A DNA stretch of 64,000 bases from Edwardsiella anguillarum ET080813 (GTDB taxonomy: Bacteria; Pseudomonadota; Gammaproteobacteria; Enterobacterales; Enterobacteriaceae), in assembly GCF_000264765.2 (NCBI RefSeq), contig NZ_CP006664.1:1178001-1242000 (forward strand), given 5' to 3'. The notes below the pieces were generated by a model. It ran no database searches. It saw only the letters and a program-made list of their open reading frames with translations, and had not been told where the DNA came from. Shown here in pieces: positions 9,390 to 20,029 of the stretch. Numbering within the stretch: position 1 is the stretch's first letter; each line of letters begins with the position of its first letter. Made by a program: the position numbers and the translations under genes.

Positions 9390-10148
9390 CTAGATCTGCA
9401 CTGCCCGGTGGCGGCCATGCACCACCCAGATGCGCAGGGTAAACAGCACCAGCGCCAGCAGCGCCAGACTCAGGCTGTAGAAACCGATGTGCCGGCTCAG
9501 CAGCGCGGTCACCAGCGCCCCGACAAAGAAGTGCGCGATCACCATCAGGTAATGCAGGCCCTCATGGTACAGGCGTACCCGCTCACGTCGATTGCGGTGA
9601 CGATCGAACACGCTGAACAGACGGCTCATCATCAGCACGTACACCGTGGTCACCACCGAGGTCGCCGTCGGCTGACGGGTTCCCCCGTGCTTAATCACAA
9701 AGTTCTGGATATACATAAAGATCAGCCCGATGGTCACCAGCGGCATCACCCGCGGCGTCGGCTTGGCACCCAGCAGCCCATAGTGGCTCATCGCCGCCCC
9801 CAGCAGCATGAACGCCAGCAGCAGCAGGCAGTTGATGCTCATGGCAATGGCATAGCCGTGCCACGGGCTGTTCAGGCGGGAGTGATAGCGGTTGACGAGC
9901 AGCTGATGCAGCGCCGCCAGCACCATCCAGATCAGGATGATAGAAATATGGTAGACCGACTCAAAGTCCATCCCCCCATTGGCCAACGCCGCAATGCCGA
10001 AGATCATGTTAGAGGTCATATAGCCGATTAAGGCCTTGTATAAATACATAAAACTGACGATTTCCAGGCAGCCGCCAATAAAGCTCATCATATAGTGAAT
10101 TTCATGATTGAGCGTGCGGTAGACCCGGGATAGGGGCTTATTACGCAT
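9390..10148 (-). CDS. DUF1275 (YoaK-like) inner-membrane protein
   Basis: 252 residues with about six hydrophobic segments (FIGGCLEIVSFMYLYKALIG, TSNMIFGIAALANGG, ISIILIWMVLAALHQLLV, LLLLAFMLLGAAM, VTIGLIFMYIQNFVIK, FVGALVTALL). The motifs GYMTSNMIFG and TATSVVTTVYV match DUF1275, a family of putative transporters of unknown substrate. Monocistronic, convergent with the LysR gene and downstream, on the same strand, of the hydrogenase/oxidase cluster but separated by a terminator. Function in the cell is unknown. Confidence 0.8.
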   Translation of the reverse strand: MRNKPLSRVYRTLNHEIHYMMSFIGGCLEIVSFMYLYKALIGYMTSNMIFGIAALANGGMDFESVYHISIILIWMVLAALHQLLVNRYHSRLNSPWHGYAIAMSINCLLLLAFMLLGAAMSHYGLLGAKPTPRVMPLVTIGLIFMYIQNFVIKHGGTRQPTATSVVTTVYVLMMSRLFSVFDRHRNRRERVRLYHEGLHYLMVIAHFFVGALVTALLSRHIGFYSLSLALLALVLFTLRIWVVHGRHRAVQI

Positions 10149-10235
10149 TACGTCACTCGATAAGAATTAACACGCAGAAATTTTATCACTCGATAATAAT
10201 ATCTGGTGGTTATGATGATTATATTATAGGCGGGA

Positions 10236-10260
10236 ATAAAAACGGCGTCGGACGACGCCG
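10236..10260 (-). terminator. Terminator of the hya-cbd cluster
   Basis: On the minus strand a 7-bp GC stem CGGCGTC/GACGCCG with a four-base loop is followed by GTTTTTATT. It lies about 50 bases after the cbdX stop. A second GC hairpin (GGGGGCG/CGCCCCC, about 10273-10297) lies between it and cbdX. Confidence 0.8.
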
Positions 10261-10308
10261 GTAGAACGATGACGGGGGCGGCATCGACCCGCCCCCGGTT
10301 GACCCAGG

Positions 10309-10398
10309 CTATTTCAGCCGCGGCTCAAGCCATACCAGGATCAGAGTCGACAGCGAACACATCAGCAAAATGCCGACAAACCACAGTAAATACCACAT
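10309..10398 (-). CDS. cbdX: Cytochrome bd-II small subunit CbdX (AppX)
   Basis: 29-residue single-helix membrane peptide beginning MWYLLWFVGILLMCSLSTL and ending LEPRLK, nearly identical to E. coli CbdX/AppX as I recall it. CydX-type subunits stabilise the haem core of bd oxidases in the inner membrane. It starts 12 bases after the cbdB stop and has a strong GAGGAGAGGG ribosome-binding site, so it is the last gene of the cbd operon. Easily missed because of its size. Confidence 0.93.
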   Translation of the reverse strand: MWYLLWFVGILLMCSLSTLILVWLEPRLK

Positions 10399-10410
10399 CG
10401 CGCCCTCTCC

Positions 10411-11547
10411 TCAGTACAGTTCGTGATCGTGACGGCGGATGGTCTCCGGATTAATCCGCCCCAGCATTTTATAGTAGCTCCACAGGGTGTAGAGCAGCAC
10501 GATCGGCAGGAAGATCAGCACGATCACCAACATGATACTCAATGTCATCTGGCTGGAGGTGCTATCCCACAGCGTCAGGCTGGAGACAGGGTTAATGCTG
10601 GAGGGCATCACAAACGGGAACAGCGTCACCCCGGCGGTAAACACCACCCCGGCCTGCGCCAGCGATGCCAGCAGGAATCCCCACCCTCCACGACCGCGGG
10701 CGCTGGCGAACAGGGTCAGCAGCGGACACAGCACGCCGAGCAGCGGGAAGAGCAGCAGCAGCGGCGAACGGATAAAGTTACTCATCCAGGCGCCGGGCAG
10801 CACCGCAACCGCCTTCAGCAGCGGGTTGGAGGGGCCATTGGCATCCTGGCTGAGCAGCACATAGCCATCGATGCCGACCCATAGCCAGTAGCCGGCCAGC
10901 AGGAAGCAGAGCACCACCAGCAGCGCGCTGCGGTTGGTCGCCGAGCGGGCCCGCTGACGGATCACGCCGTCGGTCTTCAGCTGTAGCCAGACACCGCCCT
11001 GCATGATCACCATACACAGGCTGAGCAGCCCGCACAGCAGGGCAAAAGGCGACAGCAGCTGCCAGAAGGTGCCAAAGTACTCCACGCGCAGCTGCGGGGT
11101 GAAGGCAAAGGGAACCCCCAGGATCAGGTTGCCAAACGCCACGCCGAACACCAGCGGCGGCACCAGGCTGCCGATCACCAGCCCGATATCCCACAGGGTG
11201 CGCCAGCGCGCATCGGCGATCTTGCCCCGGTAGTCAAAGGCCAGCGGACGAAAGAATAGGGCACACAGCACCAGGATCATCGCCACATAGAAGCCGGAAA
11301 AGGCGGCGGCATAGACCCGCGGCCAGGCGGCAAACAGCGCGCCGCCGGCCAGGATCAGCCATACCTGGTTGCCCTCCCAGTGGGCACCGACGCTGTTGAT
11401 CAGCACGCGCCGCTCGTCGTCGCTGCGCGCCACCAGCGGCAGCAGGCAGCCGACCCCCATGTCAAATCCGTCGGTCACCATAAAGGCCACCAGGATCACG
11501 CCGATCAACAGCCACCAAATAAACCGCAGCGTTTCATAATCAAACAT
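10411..11547 (-). CDS. cbdB: Cytochrome bd-II ubiquinol oxidase subunit II
   Basis: 378 residues, the same length as E. coli AppB/CbdB. It is an inner-membrane protein with about nine transmembrane helices. The N-terminus [25 protein letters not shown] and the [21 protein letters not shown] motif are diagnostic of bd subunit II. With CbdA it oxidises quinol and reduces O2 to water, probably drawing on the quinol made by the adjacent hydrogenase-1. It starts 11 bases after the cbdA stop and is preceded by a good GGAGAC site. Confidence 0.95.
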   Translation of the reverse strand: MFDYETLRFIWWLLIGVILVAFMVTDGFDMGVGCLLPLVARSDDERRVLINSVGAHWEGNQVWLILAGGALFAAWPRVYAAAFSGFYVAMILVLCALFFRPLAFDYRGKIADARWRTLWDIGLVIGSLVPPLVFGVAFGNLILGVPFAFTPQLRVEYFGTFWQLLSPFALLCGLLSLCMVIMQGGVWLQLKTDGVIRQRARSATNRSALLVVLCFLLAGYWLWVGIDGYVLLSQDANGPSNPLLKAVAVLPGAWMSNFIRSPLLLLFPLLGVLCPLLTLFASARGRGGWGFLLASLAQAGVVFTAGVTLFPFVMPSSINPVSSLTLWDSTSSQMTLSIMLVIVLIFLPIVLLYTLWSYYKMLGRINPETIRRHDHELY

Positions 11548-11558
11548 AACAGTCTCCT

Positions 11559-13100
11559 TTACCCCTGCTGCGCCGGTTGTTCACTCTGCATCGCGCTCGG
11601 CCCGAGACGCGCGTACTTCTGCATCAGATAGACCTCGGCGATTAAGAACAGGGTGTAAAGCCCCAGGATCAGCCCCATCGAGAAGGCCAGCTGGCCTACC
11701 GTCAGGGCCGAGTGAGCGGAATAGGTCGGCAGGATATCCTGAATTGCCCAGGGCTGACGGCCAAACTCCGTCATAAACCAGCCGGCCTCGATGGCAATCC
11801 ACGGCAGCGGCAGGCTATAGAACACCATACGCAGCACCCAGCGGTGCTGATCGATGCGCACCCGCAGCGTCTGAACCAGCGCAATCAGCATCACCAGCAG
11901 CAGCAGCGAGCCGCAGCCCACCATGATACGGAAGCTCCAGAACACCGGCGCCACCTGCGGGATCAGGCCGCGCTGCGCCGCCTGATACTGCGCCGGCGTC
12001 ACATTGTTCATATCCGGCGCATACTGCTTCAGCAGCATGCCGTACCCCAGATCGCTTTCGACGGCGCGGAACGCGCTCAGCACCTGCGGCGAGCGGTTGC
12101 CCTGCGAGAGGGTATTCATCAGCAGCCAGGCCTCGCGCCCGCGCTGCAGACGCGGCAGGGCGTCGGCCATCAGATTCTTCAGACCCGGCACCGGCGTATC
12201 CAGCGAGTGGGTCGCCAACAGGCCGAGTAGAGCCGGTACCTTGATGGCGAAGGCGTTACGCTCCTGCTCTTGCTCCGGCCAGGCCACCAGGTGGAACGGC
12301 GCAGGCGCGGGTTCGGTCTGCCACTCCCCTTCCATCGCCGCCAGCTTCACCGGCTGAACCTTGGCCACCTCATAGGCGGAGCTGTCGCCCAGCTGCAGCG
12401 TCCCCAGAATGGCCAGGGTGCCGAACACCGACCCGATGGCGAAGGAGCGCAGCGCCACGTCACGCTCGCGGCCGCGCAGCAGATACCAGGCGCTGATGGA
12501 CATGATGAACATCGCCCCGGCCACATAGCCGGACATCACGGTGTGGACAAACTTCACCTGGCTGACCGGGTTAAATACCAGCTCGCTGAAGCTGGTCATC
12601 TCCATACGCAGGGTGTCGATATCAAAGTGAGCCCCGGTCGGAAACTGCATCCAGCCGTTGGCGTTCAGGATCCACAGGGCGGAGATATTCGAGCCGAAGG
12701 CCACCAGCCAGGTCACCAGCAGATGCTGATACTTGTTCAGCCGCTGCCAGCCGAAGAAGAACAGGCCGACAAAGGTGGACTCGAGGAAGAAGGCCATCAG
12801 CGCCTCCATCGCCAGCGGTGCGCCGAAGATATCGCCCACGTAGTTGGAGTAGAATGACCAGTTGGTACCGAACTGAAACTCCATGGTCAGGCCGGTCGCC
12901 ACGCCCAGAGCAAAGTTGATCCCAAACAGCTTACCCCAGAAACGCGTCATATCGCGGTAGATCGCTTTGCCGGTCACCACGTAAATGGTTTCCATGACGG
13001 CCAGCAAAAAAATCAGCCCCAGGGTAAGGGGTACGAACAAGAAGTGATACAGCGCGGTCAGCGCAAACTGCCATCGCGATAAGTCAATAACATCCCACAT
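11559..13100 (-). CDS. cbdA: Cytochrome bd-II ubiquinol oxidase subunit I
   Basis: 513 residues, close to E. coli AppC/CbdA. It carries the haems and the quinol site. Visible hallmarks are the N-terminal [20 protein letters not shown] with the His ligand, the GRQPW motif ([20 protein letters not shown]) and the short-Q-loop region around [20 protein letters not shown]. The start ATG 13100 follows AGGAGTCCGC and gives the usual [10 protein letters not shown]-terminus; the longer in-frame extension to 13154 is not needed. A gap of about 340 bases with a hairpin separates it from the rubredoxin gene, so cbd may have its own promoter as well as read-through from hya. Confidence 0.95.
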   Translation of the reverse strand: MWDVIDLSRWQFALTALYHFLFVPLTLGLIFLLAVMETIYVVTGKAIYRDMTRFWGKLFGINFALGVATGLTMEFQFGTNWSFYSNYVGDIFGAPLAMEALMAFFLESTFVGLFFFGWQRLNKYQHLLVTWLVAFGSNISALWILNANGWMQFPTGAHFDIDTLRMEMTSFSELVFNPVSQVKFVHTVMSGYVAGAMFIMSISAWYLLRGRERDVALRSFAIGSVFGTLAILGTLQLGDSSAYEVAKVQPVKLAAMEGEWQTEPAPAPFHLVAWPEQEQERNAFAIKVPALLGLLATHSLDTPVPGLKNLMADALPRLQRGREAWLLMNTLSQGNRSPQVLSAFRAVESDLGYGMLLKQYAPDMNNVTPAQYQAAQRGLIPQVAPVFWSFRIMVGCGSLLLLVMLIALVQTLRVRIDQHRWVLRMVFYSLPLPWIAIEAGWFMTEFGRQPWAIQDILPTYSAHSALTVGQLAFSMGLILGLYTLFLIAEVYLMQKYARLGPSAMQSEQPAQQG

Positions 13101-13391
13101 GCGGACTCCTGTAGGCGATAAGATGGGGAATATGGACCCGGCTGTCTCCCGCAACGGATCACCGCGTCAACGCGTGCCCGGACGTGCGCCCTGCCAACGG
13201 GGAGGCTCCCCCGCCGTTTTTGCGCAGCCCAAAGCCGCCATGACCACTGACGACATATCCATACTTTTACGGGATACCGCCTAATAGTAGATCGCCGCGC
13301 GCGCCGCCGCAGACCCGGCCCCCATATATAGGCCAATCGTGCTACACAAAGGCCCGAAAACCCTATTTTATGTACGTATTTATCAGATGAC

Positions 13392-13413
13392 TGCGCCGCC
13401 TAACGGCGGCGCA
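13392..13413 (-). terminator. GC hairpin between the hya cluster and cbdA
   Basis: Perfect 9-bp stem TGCGCCGCC/GGCGGCGCA with a four-base loop, about 30 bases after the rubredoxin stop. There is no T-run on the minus strand, so it is more likely a pause or RNA-stability element than a full terminator. The remaining bases up to 13101 should hold a cbd promoter, but I identified no exact boxes. Confidence 0.45.
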
Positions 13414-13443
13414 AAATGAGGCGGGCTGACGCGCGAAAAGCGC

Positions 13444-13641
13444 TCAGTCCAATAGCAGGAAGTGCGGCTTATCCGCGTCACACTGTGGGCAGCGCCAGTG
13501 CGCCGGCAGCGCGCTGAAGGGAACCCCAGGCGGGATTTGTCCCACCTTGTCCCCCTGTGCCGGATCGTACACCCACCAGCACAGGTTGCACTCCAGCCGG
13601 GCATCGTCCGCGATCGTCTGGGCGTAGCCGCGCTCAAACAT
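13444..13641 (-). CDS. Hydrogenase-associated rubredoxin (HoxR/HupI type)
   Basis: 65-residue rubredoxin with two iron-binding CxxC knuckles: LECNLCWWVYDP and WRCPQCDADKPHF. Small rubredoxins of this kind accompany uptake hydrogenases that work in air and are thought to help mature the small subunit under oxygen. Its ATG (13639-13641) overlaps the hyaF TGA (13634-13636), so translation is coupled to hyaF. E. coli hya lacks this gene as far as I recall, which makes the operon closer to O2-tolerant types such as those of Ralstonia and Salmonella hyd. Confidence 0.88.
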   Translation of the reverse strand: MFERGYAQTIADDARLECNLCWWVYDPAQGDKVGQIPPGVPFSALPAHWRCPQCDADKPHFLLLD

Positions 13642-14491
13642 GGGCCACCTCCTCCAGCCAGCGGCAGACGTCGCCCAGACGCTGGGCCGAGTCGGCCAGA
13701 TCCTCCGGCGCCGCCAGCACCAGCTCCGGCAGGGTGCACACCTCATAGCTGTCGAGCAGCGTCCCCTTCAGGGTATCCAGACAGCGTACGTGCCAGACAT
13801 GGCGCAGCCCCGTCGCGTCGATACGGCTCTCGCCGTAGCCAAAGGTGCGGATCTGAATCCGCCCTGCCCCACACAGCCGCGTTAAAAACAGACGATCGGC
13901 CTCGCTCAGCGGCAGCTGGGTCAGGTTGATGCTGTGGGGCTGGGCCGCCGGATCGCGCACGTGCGTCAGCAGCTCATGGGCCAGCGGCAGCCCGTTCATC
14001 AGCCCATCGATGGGCGGCGGCAGCAGCGAATCGTTCGGCAGCGTATCGGCGCTGGCCGCCTGCCACAGCGGCAGCGGTGCACAGCCCGCCTCCAGCCGGT
14101 CCTCCAGCACGCAGCCCCCCAGCAGACGGCGAACCCGCCACAGGCCACAGAAGATCGCCTCCTGGATCTCGCTTTCGCTGCCGTCCGGATGCTGAATACG
14201 CACCGAGACCTCCCCTTCGCCCAGCAGGGCGTTGAGAAAGGTCATATCCTCGTCATCCAGCGCCGACAGATCCCAGCCGATCACCTCGCCCAGGGGGGGA
14301 ATCCCCTGCGCCAGCTGACTCAGTAAGCGCGTCAGCAGTGCCATGATCCGCGGGCTGTGGGCGCAGTGCTCCAGCGCCGCCATACTCGGATCGCCGTTTA
14401 CCCCGCAGGTGATCGGCAGCGGGTTCATGCTAAAGCTGTCGTCATCGGGCTGGGTGCCCGGCCCCAACAGATGGAAAAAGGTCTCGCTCAT
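13634..14491 (-). CDS. hyaF: Hydrogenase-1 maturation protein HyaF
   Basis: 285 residues, the same length as E. coli HyaF. Recognised from FHLLGPGTQPDDD, MAALEHCAHSPRIMALLTRL, IQEAIFCGLWRVRR and the C-terminal HVWHVRCLDTLKGTLLDSYE. It is a cytoplasmic accessory protein (HupH/HyaF family) needed for small-subunit Fe-S maturation. It begins 3 bases after the hyaE stop and overlaps the start of the rubredoxin gene. Confidence 0.93.
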   Translation of the reverse strand: MSETFFHLLGPGTQPDDDSFSMNPLPITCGVNGDPSMAALEHCAHSPRIMALLTRLLSQLAQGIPPLGEVIGWDLSALDDEDMTFLNALLGEGEVSVRIQHPDGSESEIQEAIFCGLWRVRRLLGGCVLEDRLEAGCAPLPLWQAASADTLPNDSLLPPPIDGLMNGLPLAHELLTHVRDPAAQPHSINLTQLPLSEADRLFLTRLCGAGRIQIRTFGYGESRIDATGLRHVWHVRCLDTLKGTLLDSYEVCTLPELVLAAPEDLADSAQRLGDVCRWLEEVAHV

Positions 14492-14494
14492 CGA

Positions 14495-14893
14495 TCAGGA
14501 CTCCTGCGGAAGGGCGGATTCAACCAGCGGGCGCATCAGGGCGATCAGCTCGGCCCACGGGTGGATCCCGCTGAGTACGCCGCGCAGTTCGCCGCCGATA
14601 AACACCAGCGTTGCCGGAAAGCGACGCACGCCAAAGCGATCGCCGATGGCCTCGCTCTGATCCAGATCGGCCATCGCGATGCGCCAGTCAACCTGGGGAA
14701 ACTCACGCAGCAGCTCGGCGATCATCACCGGGTTGTCGCTGACCTCCGGCGTACGGCGCGGATCGCAGCTCAGCAGCACCACGCCGTCCGGCGCCTGTGC
14801 CAGCCAGCCGTCCAGCGAATGCGCCTCTACCGGCTGCCAGCCGCGCGCCAGCATGCGCTGCCACAGCGCGGAAAACGGATTGTCGTTCAACAC
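14495..14893 (-). CDS. hyaE: Hydrogenase-1 chaperone HyaE
   Basis: 132 residues with a thioredoxin-like fold but no CxxC ([35 protein letters not shown]). HyaE-type proteins bind the Tat signal of the hydrogenase small subunit as a proofreading chaperone. It overlaps the end of hyaD by 7 bases. Confidence 0.92.
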   Translation of the reverse strand: MLNDNPFSALWQRMLARGWQPVEAHSLDGWLAQAPDGVVLLSCDPRRTPEVSDNPVMIAELLREFPQVDWRIAMADLDQSEAIGDRFGVRRFPATLVFIGGELRGVLSGIHPWAELIALMRPLVESALPQES

Positions 14894-15480
14894 TCCTCCT
14901 GTCCCTCCAGCGTCATCCGATACTGGCGAATGCGGACGCCCTCATAGTTCTCCATCGACAGACATTCGTAGTTCAAGCAACGGCTCTCCTCGCTCGGCTG
15001 CGGGACGATCCCCCAATCGGCCAGCTGCGTCAGCGCCGCCTGCTCCGCCGCGGGCAGCTGGGCCCGCGCCACCTCGGTCAGGCTACCGCCGTACTCATCC
15101 AGCAGCGCGGGCTGCAAACCGACCAGCGCGACATGAGACGGCATGTGACCGCGAATGTCCGCCAGGGCCAGCACCTCGGAGAAACTGCTCTGGTGCAGAC
15201 TCATCTTCTTGGCGCTGAGGTAGGCCGGCACCATCTCCCCGGCGTAGGTACGCAGGGTGCCCGGCGCCAGGCCGTAGTCAATGGCATCCAGGATCAGCAG
15301 ATGGCTGGCGCTTTCGACATAGCCCAGCAGGTTCAGCCCCTGGGTGCCGCCGTCGACAATCTCCACCTGATCCGGCCAGTGGTAATGGGCATACAGCCGT
15401 TCGGCCACCCGTACGCCGAAGCCCTCATCGGCCCACAGCAGGTTGCCCAGCCCCATCACCACCACGCGCTGCTCACTCAT
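14887..15480 (-). CDS. hyaD: Hydrogenase-1 maturation endopeptidase HyaD
   Basis: 197 residues of the HybD/HyaD peptidase family (M52). The metal-binding residues are in [17 protein letters not shown] (Glu), [10 protein letters not shown] (Asp) and the HQSSFSEVL segment (His). It cleaves the C-terminal extension of HyaB after Ni-Fe centre insertion. It overlaps hyaC by ATGA and hyaE by 7 bases. Confidence 0.94.
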   Translation of the reverse strand: MSEQRVVVMGLGNLLWADEGFGVRVAERLYAHYHWPDQVEIVDGGTQGLNLLGYVESASHLLILDAIDYGLAPGTLRTYAGEMVPAYLSAKKMSLHQSSFSEVLALADIRGHMPSHVALVGLQPALLDEYGGSLTEVARAQLPAAEQAALTQLADWGIVPQPSEESRCLNYECLSMENYEGVRIRQYRMTLEGQEEC

Positions 15481-16211
15481 GACGCCTCCTTGTCGCGTTT
15501 GCGCTTCGGGAACTTATGACTGCGAAATCCATTGATCATGGTAGAGATAACCGTGTCGTCAGACATGATGTCTTCGCGGATGGCCATATACACATGCCCA
15601 ACGATAAACGCCCCGATAAGCCACATCCCCAGGCGGTGCCAGCTGTGGATATCGATGGAGTTGCCGCCGGTCCAGTAGAAGAACTCGATCACATAGTGGA
15701 ACGGGGCGAAGATGGCGTACTGGCTGTGCTCGCTGAACAGCGCGAACCCGGTGAGGATCATGAATACCGACATCAGGAAATAGCCAAACATCGCCGCCTG
15801 GGCGATGGGGTTATGGCCAATGTCACCGCTCGGGCGCTTCTCCAGAAACAGATACCAGCGGATCTCATACAGCACGCCCTGCCACCAGCTGCGGCGCCAC
15901 ACCGGCACCACGAACAGCTCGCGCGAGTAGCGGTTGCCGACGCAGGCCCAATAGATGCGCATCAGCAACAGCACGGTGAACAGCATCCCTGCGCTGAAAT
16001 GAACCAGACGGATATAGCCCATGTAGAACAGATAGGTGGCCTCGCCGCTGACCGACGGCAGTGGCCGGCCAATGAAGTACCCGGTCACCATCAGCACCAG
16101 CATGCAGCCCACCGTCAGCCAGTGCCACAGGCGCACCGGCGCCTCGAACACATAGTGGCTGACGGCATCATCACGCGCCTCCTCGGCGCGCGGGGATGTC
16201 TTTTCACTCAT
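15477..16211 (-). CDS. hyaC: Hydrogenase-1 b-type cytochrome subunit
   Basis: 244 residues with four transmembrane helices and conserved haem-ligand histidines ([53 protein letters not shown]). It anchors the HyaAB dimer on the periplasmic side of the inner membrane and passes electrons from H2 to quinone. It starts 18 bases after hyaB with a good AAGGAGAAG site. Confidence 0.95.
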   Translation of the reverse strand: MSEKTSPRAEEARDDAVSHYVFEAPVRLWHWLTVGCMLVLMVTGYFIGRPLPSVSGEATYLFYMGYIRLVHFSAGMLFTVLLLMRIYWACVGNRYSRELFVVPVWRRSWWQGVLYEIRWYLFLEKRPSGDIGHNPIAQAAMFGYFLMSVFMILTGFALFSEHSQYAIFAPFHYVIEFFYWTGGNSIDIHSWHRLGMWLIGAFIVGHVYMAIREDIMSDDTVISTMINGFRSHKFPKRKRDKEAS

Positions 16212-16229
16212 CGTTCTTCTCCTTAGCGC

Positions 16230-18023
16230 TTAGCGTACCTGGACGGAGATCAGTTCGCTGCCGTCATCGCCGAGCACGTGGGTTGAACAGGCCAGGCAGG
16301 GGTCGAAGCTGTGCAGGGTGCGCAGGATCTCCAGCGGCTGATCGGGGATCGCCATCTGGGTCCCCATCAGCGCCGCCTCATAGGCCCCGATCTGTCCCTT
16401 GGGATCGCGCGGACTGGCGTTCCAGGTGGTCGGTACCACGCACTGATAGAGATCGATCTTCTGATCGCGGATCGATGCCCAGTGGCCCAGCGCACCGCGC
16501 GGCGCCTCGGTAAAGCCGATACCGCGGCAGTGCTGCGGCCAGGTGGCCGGTTCCCACTTCTCGGTATTGGCCGTCGCCAGATTGCCGTTCTTCAGATTGG
16601 TCATCAGCTTGTCGAAGAAGTACTGCAGCTTGCCGGCGGCCCACTGCGCCTCGTGGGCGCGGCACAGAATGCGGCCCAGGGTAGACTGAATGCCGGAGAG
16701 CGGCAGCTTGAGCGATGACATCATACGATCCACCGACTCGATGGTCGCGGCATCGCCCTTGTGGTAGGCGATCAGGGTACGGGCCAGCGGGCCGACCTCC
16801 ATCGGGTGACCGCGCCAGCGCGGCGCCTTGATCCAGGAGTAGCGCGCCTGCTCATCCAGCTGCAGGATATTGGTGTCGCTGCCCTTCACGTTGCCCGGGT
16901 TGTACCAGGGGTCGGTAATGCCGTCGAACGGATGGCGTCCCTGCTGCTCGTTGGGGTAGCGATACCAGGAGTGATCGACAAACTCCTGTACCTGCTGCGG
17001 ATCGGCCAGATCCACCGGCAGCACGTTGGCGAAGTCGCCGTTGATCACCGCGCCGCCCGGCATCAGCAGGCTCTTCTGGCTGAAGTCGTTGGCGATGTCC
17101 GGGAAGGCGCCGTAGCTCAGCACGCACTTGTCGGACAGACCGGTGCCGATCTGGCTCCACGGCTTGTTAAACAGGCCGATGGCCAGCGCATCGGGGATCA
17201 TCACGTTGTTGATAAAGTCGGCGGTGCGGGTAATGATCGACTGCACCAGATTGAGGCGCTCCATGTTGATCGCGCCGACCGCGCCGCTCTGATCGATGTT
17301 GATGGCGCAGGGCATGCCGCCGACGATCCAGTTCGGATGCGGGTTCTTACCGCCGAATACCGTGTGGATCTTGACGATCTCACGCTGGAAATCGAGGGCC
17401 TCCAGATAGTGGGCAAAGCCCATCAGGTTGGCCTCCGGCGACAGCTTGTACTGCGGGTGCCCCCAGTAGCCGTTGCGGAAGATCCCCAGCTGACCGCCCT
17501 CCACGAACTTTTTCAGGCGGTTTTGCACGTCAAAGAAGTAGCCCGGCGACGACATCGGCCAGGAGGAGAGGCTCTGTGCCAGCTGCGAGGTGGCGCGCGG
17601 ATCGGCCTTCAGGGCATCCAGCACGTCGATCCAGTCCATCCCCGCCAGCTGATAAAAATGCACCAGATGGTCGTGGCACCACAGGGTGGCCAGCATGATG
17701 TTACGGATGATATTGGCGTTGTCCGGCACCTTGATGCCGATGGCATCCTCGATGGCGTACACCGACGCCAGGGCGTGCACCCCGGTGCATACCCCACAGA
17801 TACGCTCCACAAACGCCCAGGCGTCGCGCGGGTCACGCCCCTGCAGAATGATCTCCAGTCCGCGGAACATGGTGCCGCAGGAGACGGCGTTGGTAATGAT
17901 GTTCTGATCGTTGATGTTCACTTCGCAGCGCATGTGCCCTTCGATGCGGGTGATCGGATCCACCACCAGGCGACGGCCGGCATCGCTTAACGTATATCCT
18001 TGGGTTTGATACTGGTAACTCAT
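16230..18023 (-). CDS. hyaB: [NiFe]-hydrogenase-1 large subunit
   Basis: 597 residues, the same length as E. coli HyaB. Nickel ligands lie in the N-terminal RICGVC (C76, C79) and the C-terminal DPCLACSTH (C576, C579). The precursor continues 15 residues past His582, the tail removed by HyaD. It oxidises H2 at the periplasmic face together with HyaA. It overlaps the hyaA stop by ATGA, so the two subunits are translationally coupled. Confidence 0.97.
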   Translation of the reverse strand: MSYQYQTQGYTLSDAGRRLVVDPITRIEGHMRCEVNINDQNIITNAVSCGTMFRGLEIILQGRDPRDAWAFVERICGVCTGVHALASVYAIEDAIGIKVPDNANIIRNIMLATLWCHDHLVHFYQLAGMDWIDVLDALKADPRATSQLAQSLSSWPMSSPGYFFDVQNRLKKFVEGGQLGIFRNGYWGHPQYKLSPEANLMGFAHYLEALDFQREIVKIHTVFGGKNPHPNWIVGGMPCAINIDQSGAVGAINMERLNLVQSIITRTADFINNVMIPDALAIGLFNKPWSQIGTGLSDKCVLSYGAFPDIANDFSQKSLLMPGGAVINGDFANVLPVDLADPQQVQEFVDHSWYRYPNEQQGRHPFDGITDPWYNPGNVKGSDTNILQLDEQARYSWIKAPRWRGHPMEVGPLARTLIAYHKGDAATIESVDRMMSSLKLPLSGIQSTLGRILCRAHEAQWAAGKLQYFFDKLMTNLKNGNLATANTEKWEPATWPQHCRGIGFTEAPRGALGHWASIRDQKIDLYQCVVPTTWNASPRDPKGQIGAYEAALMGTQMAIPDQPLEILRTLHSFDPCLACSTHVLGDDGSELISVQVR

Positions 18024-19141
18024 GCCTGTTTATCCTCATTGCCCGGCTGTTGTTGTTCTGCCTGTGTCAGCTGCTGGTTGTGGCGTTTACGCTGATTGAC
18101 GGCGCTGGCCACCGCATGTACCCCTACCCCGGCGGCGACCACGCCCAACGCGGTCAGGCCGACGGTATCGGCGGTAGAGTGGGTCCCCATCTGAGGGATA
18201 TCGACCACCCGGCTGTAGAACGAACCGCGATCCCAGAAGCCATTCTCTGCGCAGCCCAGGCAGCCGTGGCCGGACTGGATCGGGAAGGATACGCCGTCGT
18301 TCCAGCGGGTGGAGGAGCAGGCGTTATAGGTGGTCGGCCCCTTACAGCCCATCTTATACAGGCAGTATCCCTTACGGGCGGCGTCATCATCCCAGCTCTG
18401 GACGAACTCACCGGCGTCGAAGTGGGCGCGGCGGTAGCACTTATCGTGAATGCGCTGACCGTAGAACATCAGCGGACGCCCCATGCGGTCAACGTCCGGC
18501 AGACGGTCAAAGGTCACCATATAGGTGATGATGGCGCTCATCACGTCCGGAATCGGCGGACAGCCGGGCACTTTGATGATCGGCTTGTCGGTGATCACCT
18601 TGTCGATGGGCGTCGCCTGGGTCGGGTTGGGACGGGCGGCCTGCACGCAGCCCCAGGAGGCGCAGGTCCCCCAGGCGATGATGGCGCTGGCGCCGGCGGC
18701 GGCCTTCTTCAGCTTTTCAATAAACGGACGGCCGCTGCTGATGCAGAACATCCCCTGCTCACCCAGCGGCGGATTTCCCTCCACCGCCAGAATGTACTTG
18801 CCGTGGTAGCGGGTGATGATGTCGTCGAATACCGCCTCGGCCTGCGTCCCGGCCGCCGCCATCAGGGTATCGTCATAATCGAGAGAGATCAGCGAAAGGA
18901 TCACATCCTTGGCCAGCGGATGCGAAGAGCGGATAAAGGATTCGGTACAGCAGGTGCACTCCAGACCGTGGATCCAGACGACCGGAATGCGCGGCTTATT
19001 CTCCAGCGCCCAGGCAATCTTTGGCGCCATCCCTGCCCCCAGCCCCAGCGACGTGGCGGCCAGACTGCAATACTTGAGAAAACTCCGCCGGGTCACTCCC
19101 TGACGGCGCATGGCTTGGTAAAAGGTATCCTCGTTATTCAT
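18020..19141 (-). CDS. hyaA: [NiFe]-hydrogenase-1 small subunit, Tat-exported
   Basis: 373 residues. The twin-arginine signal ([20 protein letters not shown]18-R19) ends near residue 45 (AWA/LENK). The proximal-cluster motif [10 protein letters not shown] and the later [12 protein letters not shown] carry the two extra cysteines typical of the oxygen-tolerant [4Fe-3S] centre. A C-terminal membrane helix ([21 protein letters not shown]) anchors it. The start is ATG 19141 ([13 protein letters not shown]), matching the family; upstream in-frame codons to 19435 are not coding. First gene of the operon hyaABCDEF-rubredoxin. Confidence 0.97.
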   Translation of the reverse strand: MNNEDTFYQAMRRQGVTRRSFLKYCSLAATSLGLGAGMAPKIAWALENKPRIPVVWIHGLECTCCTESFIRSSHPLAKDVILSLISLDYDDTLMAAAGTQAEAVFDDIITRYHGKYILAVEGNPPLGEQGMFCISSGRPFIEKLKKAAAGASAIIAWGTCASWGCVQAARPNPTQATPIDKVITDKPIIKVPGCPPIPDVMSAIITYMVTFDRLPDVDRMGRPLMFYGQRIHDKCYRRAHFDAGEFVQSWDDDAARKGYCLYKMGCKGPTTYNACSSTRWNDGVSFPIQSGHGCLGCAENGFWDRGSFYSRVVDIPQMGTHSTADTVGLTALGVVAAGVGVHAVASAVNQRKRHNQQLTQAEQQQPGNEDKQA

Positions 19142-19924
19142 AACGCACGTCTCTTCTCCTTGCAGCACCGGCGGGTGTACCGGGCGCGTTTGGTCGGCCG
19201 GCGACGTCCCCCAGCAAGGCAAGCCATCGGATCGCGCGCGCGACGCGAACGCGAAAATAACGATCGCCCTTCCCTTTGCACTGGCGTACGCCGTCAGGTG
19301 ATATTGTAAAAAAAGTGTAGCCAGTTTTTTGCTAAAAACAATATAGAAACTATGGATATGTCTTTTTACGATGTTTTCTGAACTATTTACCTCTCTTTCC
19401 AGCGGCGACGCTTTTTTCCCTCTGGCGACAAGCACTTTTCGCCCTATCGTGGCCGTTAGACGCCGCGGGAAATCCCCATTATTCCGCGCCCGCTAGCGCA
19501 TTCGATGTGCATAAATCCCCATCCGCGCGCAAATTACCCACTGCGACAATATCAATAAATGAATGTCACTCATGTAATAATTAATTTATGGACGATAATT
19601 GGCGAATAACAGAGACCGGCGCGAGACACCATCATTCAATTTACTCATTTCCCTTACACGTCAATCAGCTAAATTAACGCAAGCGTTAACGCCGATAAAA
19701 CCGACACGCCGGTAAGCAACGCTACAAAAACGTATTCGAGGATTAATTTTACTAATAGTGATAAATATCACAGTATCCCGCTACCACCAACTTACACTGA
19801 CTCTGTTTTTTAAACGGGGATATGTCCGGCAGCGATTGCCAAACATAGACCGGCAAGGAGTTCAATAATCCACGCTGTGGTGAACTCAGTTGAGTGTATT
19901 TCCTGATAGCGAGAGAGTCGAAGA
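19142..19924. promoter_or_regulatory. Divergent region between hya and the speF operon leader
   Basis: 783 bases with no gene seen other than the speFL leader that follows. The left part should contain the hya promoter; the AT-rich stretch about 19305-19370 is the best candidate. The right part, about 19640-19920, should contain the speF operon promoter and the start of a long 5' leader. I could not assign exact -35/-10 boxes. An antisense open frame at 19752-19952 covers the leader and looks non-coding. Confidence 0.45.
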
Positions 19925-20029
19925 ATGGAAAACAATAATAAAAACTGGCCACACATTCGACGTGTGACCCATATTATGATGGTGGCTCACCGCAGCTGCT
20001 TCGATTTCCACAAGTTCAACGCTCGATAA
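19925..20029 (+). CDS. speFL: Ornithine-sensing leader peptide SpeFL
   Basis: 34-codon ORF with the features of the E. coli SpeFL arrest peptide: it begins MENN, contains PHIRR, THIM and AHR, and ends FDFH..FNAR before TAA; the length of 34 residues is the same. In E. coli, the nascent peptide binds ornithine and stalls the ribosome near its end, which prevents Rho-dependent termination in the leader and lets speF be transcribed. It lies 307 bases upstream of speF, as expected. Differences from E. coli fall mainly between the conserved blocks. It is too short for most gene finders. Family identity is from memory of the E. coli peptide and the match is very strong. Confidence 0.93.
   Translation: MENNNKNWPHIRRVTHIMMVAHRSCFDFHKFNAR

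Noticed and set aside
16761-17990. 409-codon frame antisense to hyaB
   Set aside because: Shadow of the hydrogenase large subunit gene.
19752-19952. 66-codon minus-strand frame in the speF leader
   Set aside because: Antisense to the leader and speFL start; no ribosome-binding site or motifs.
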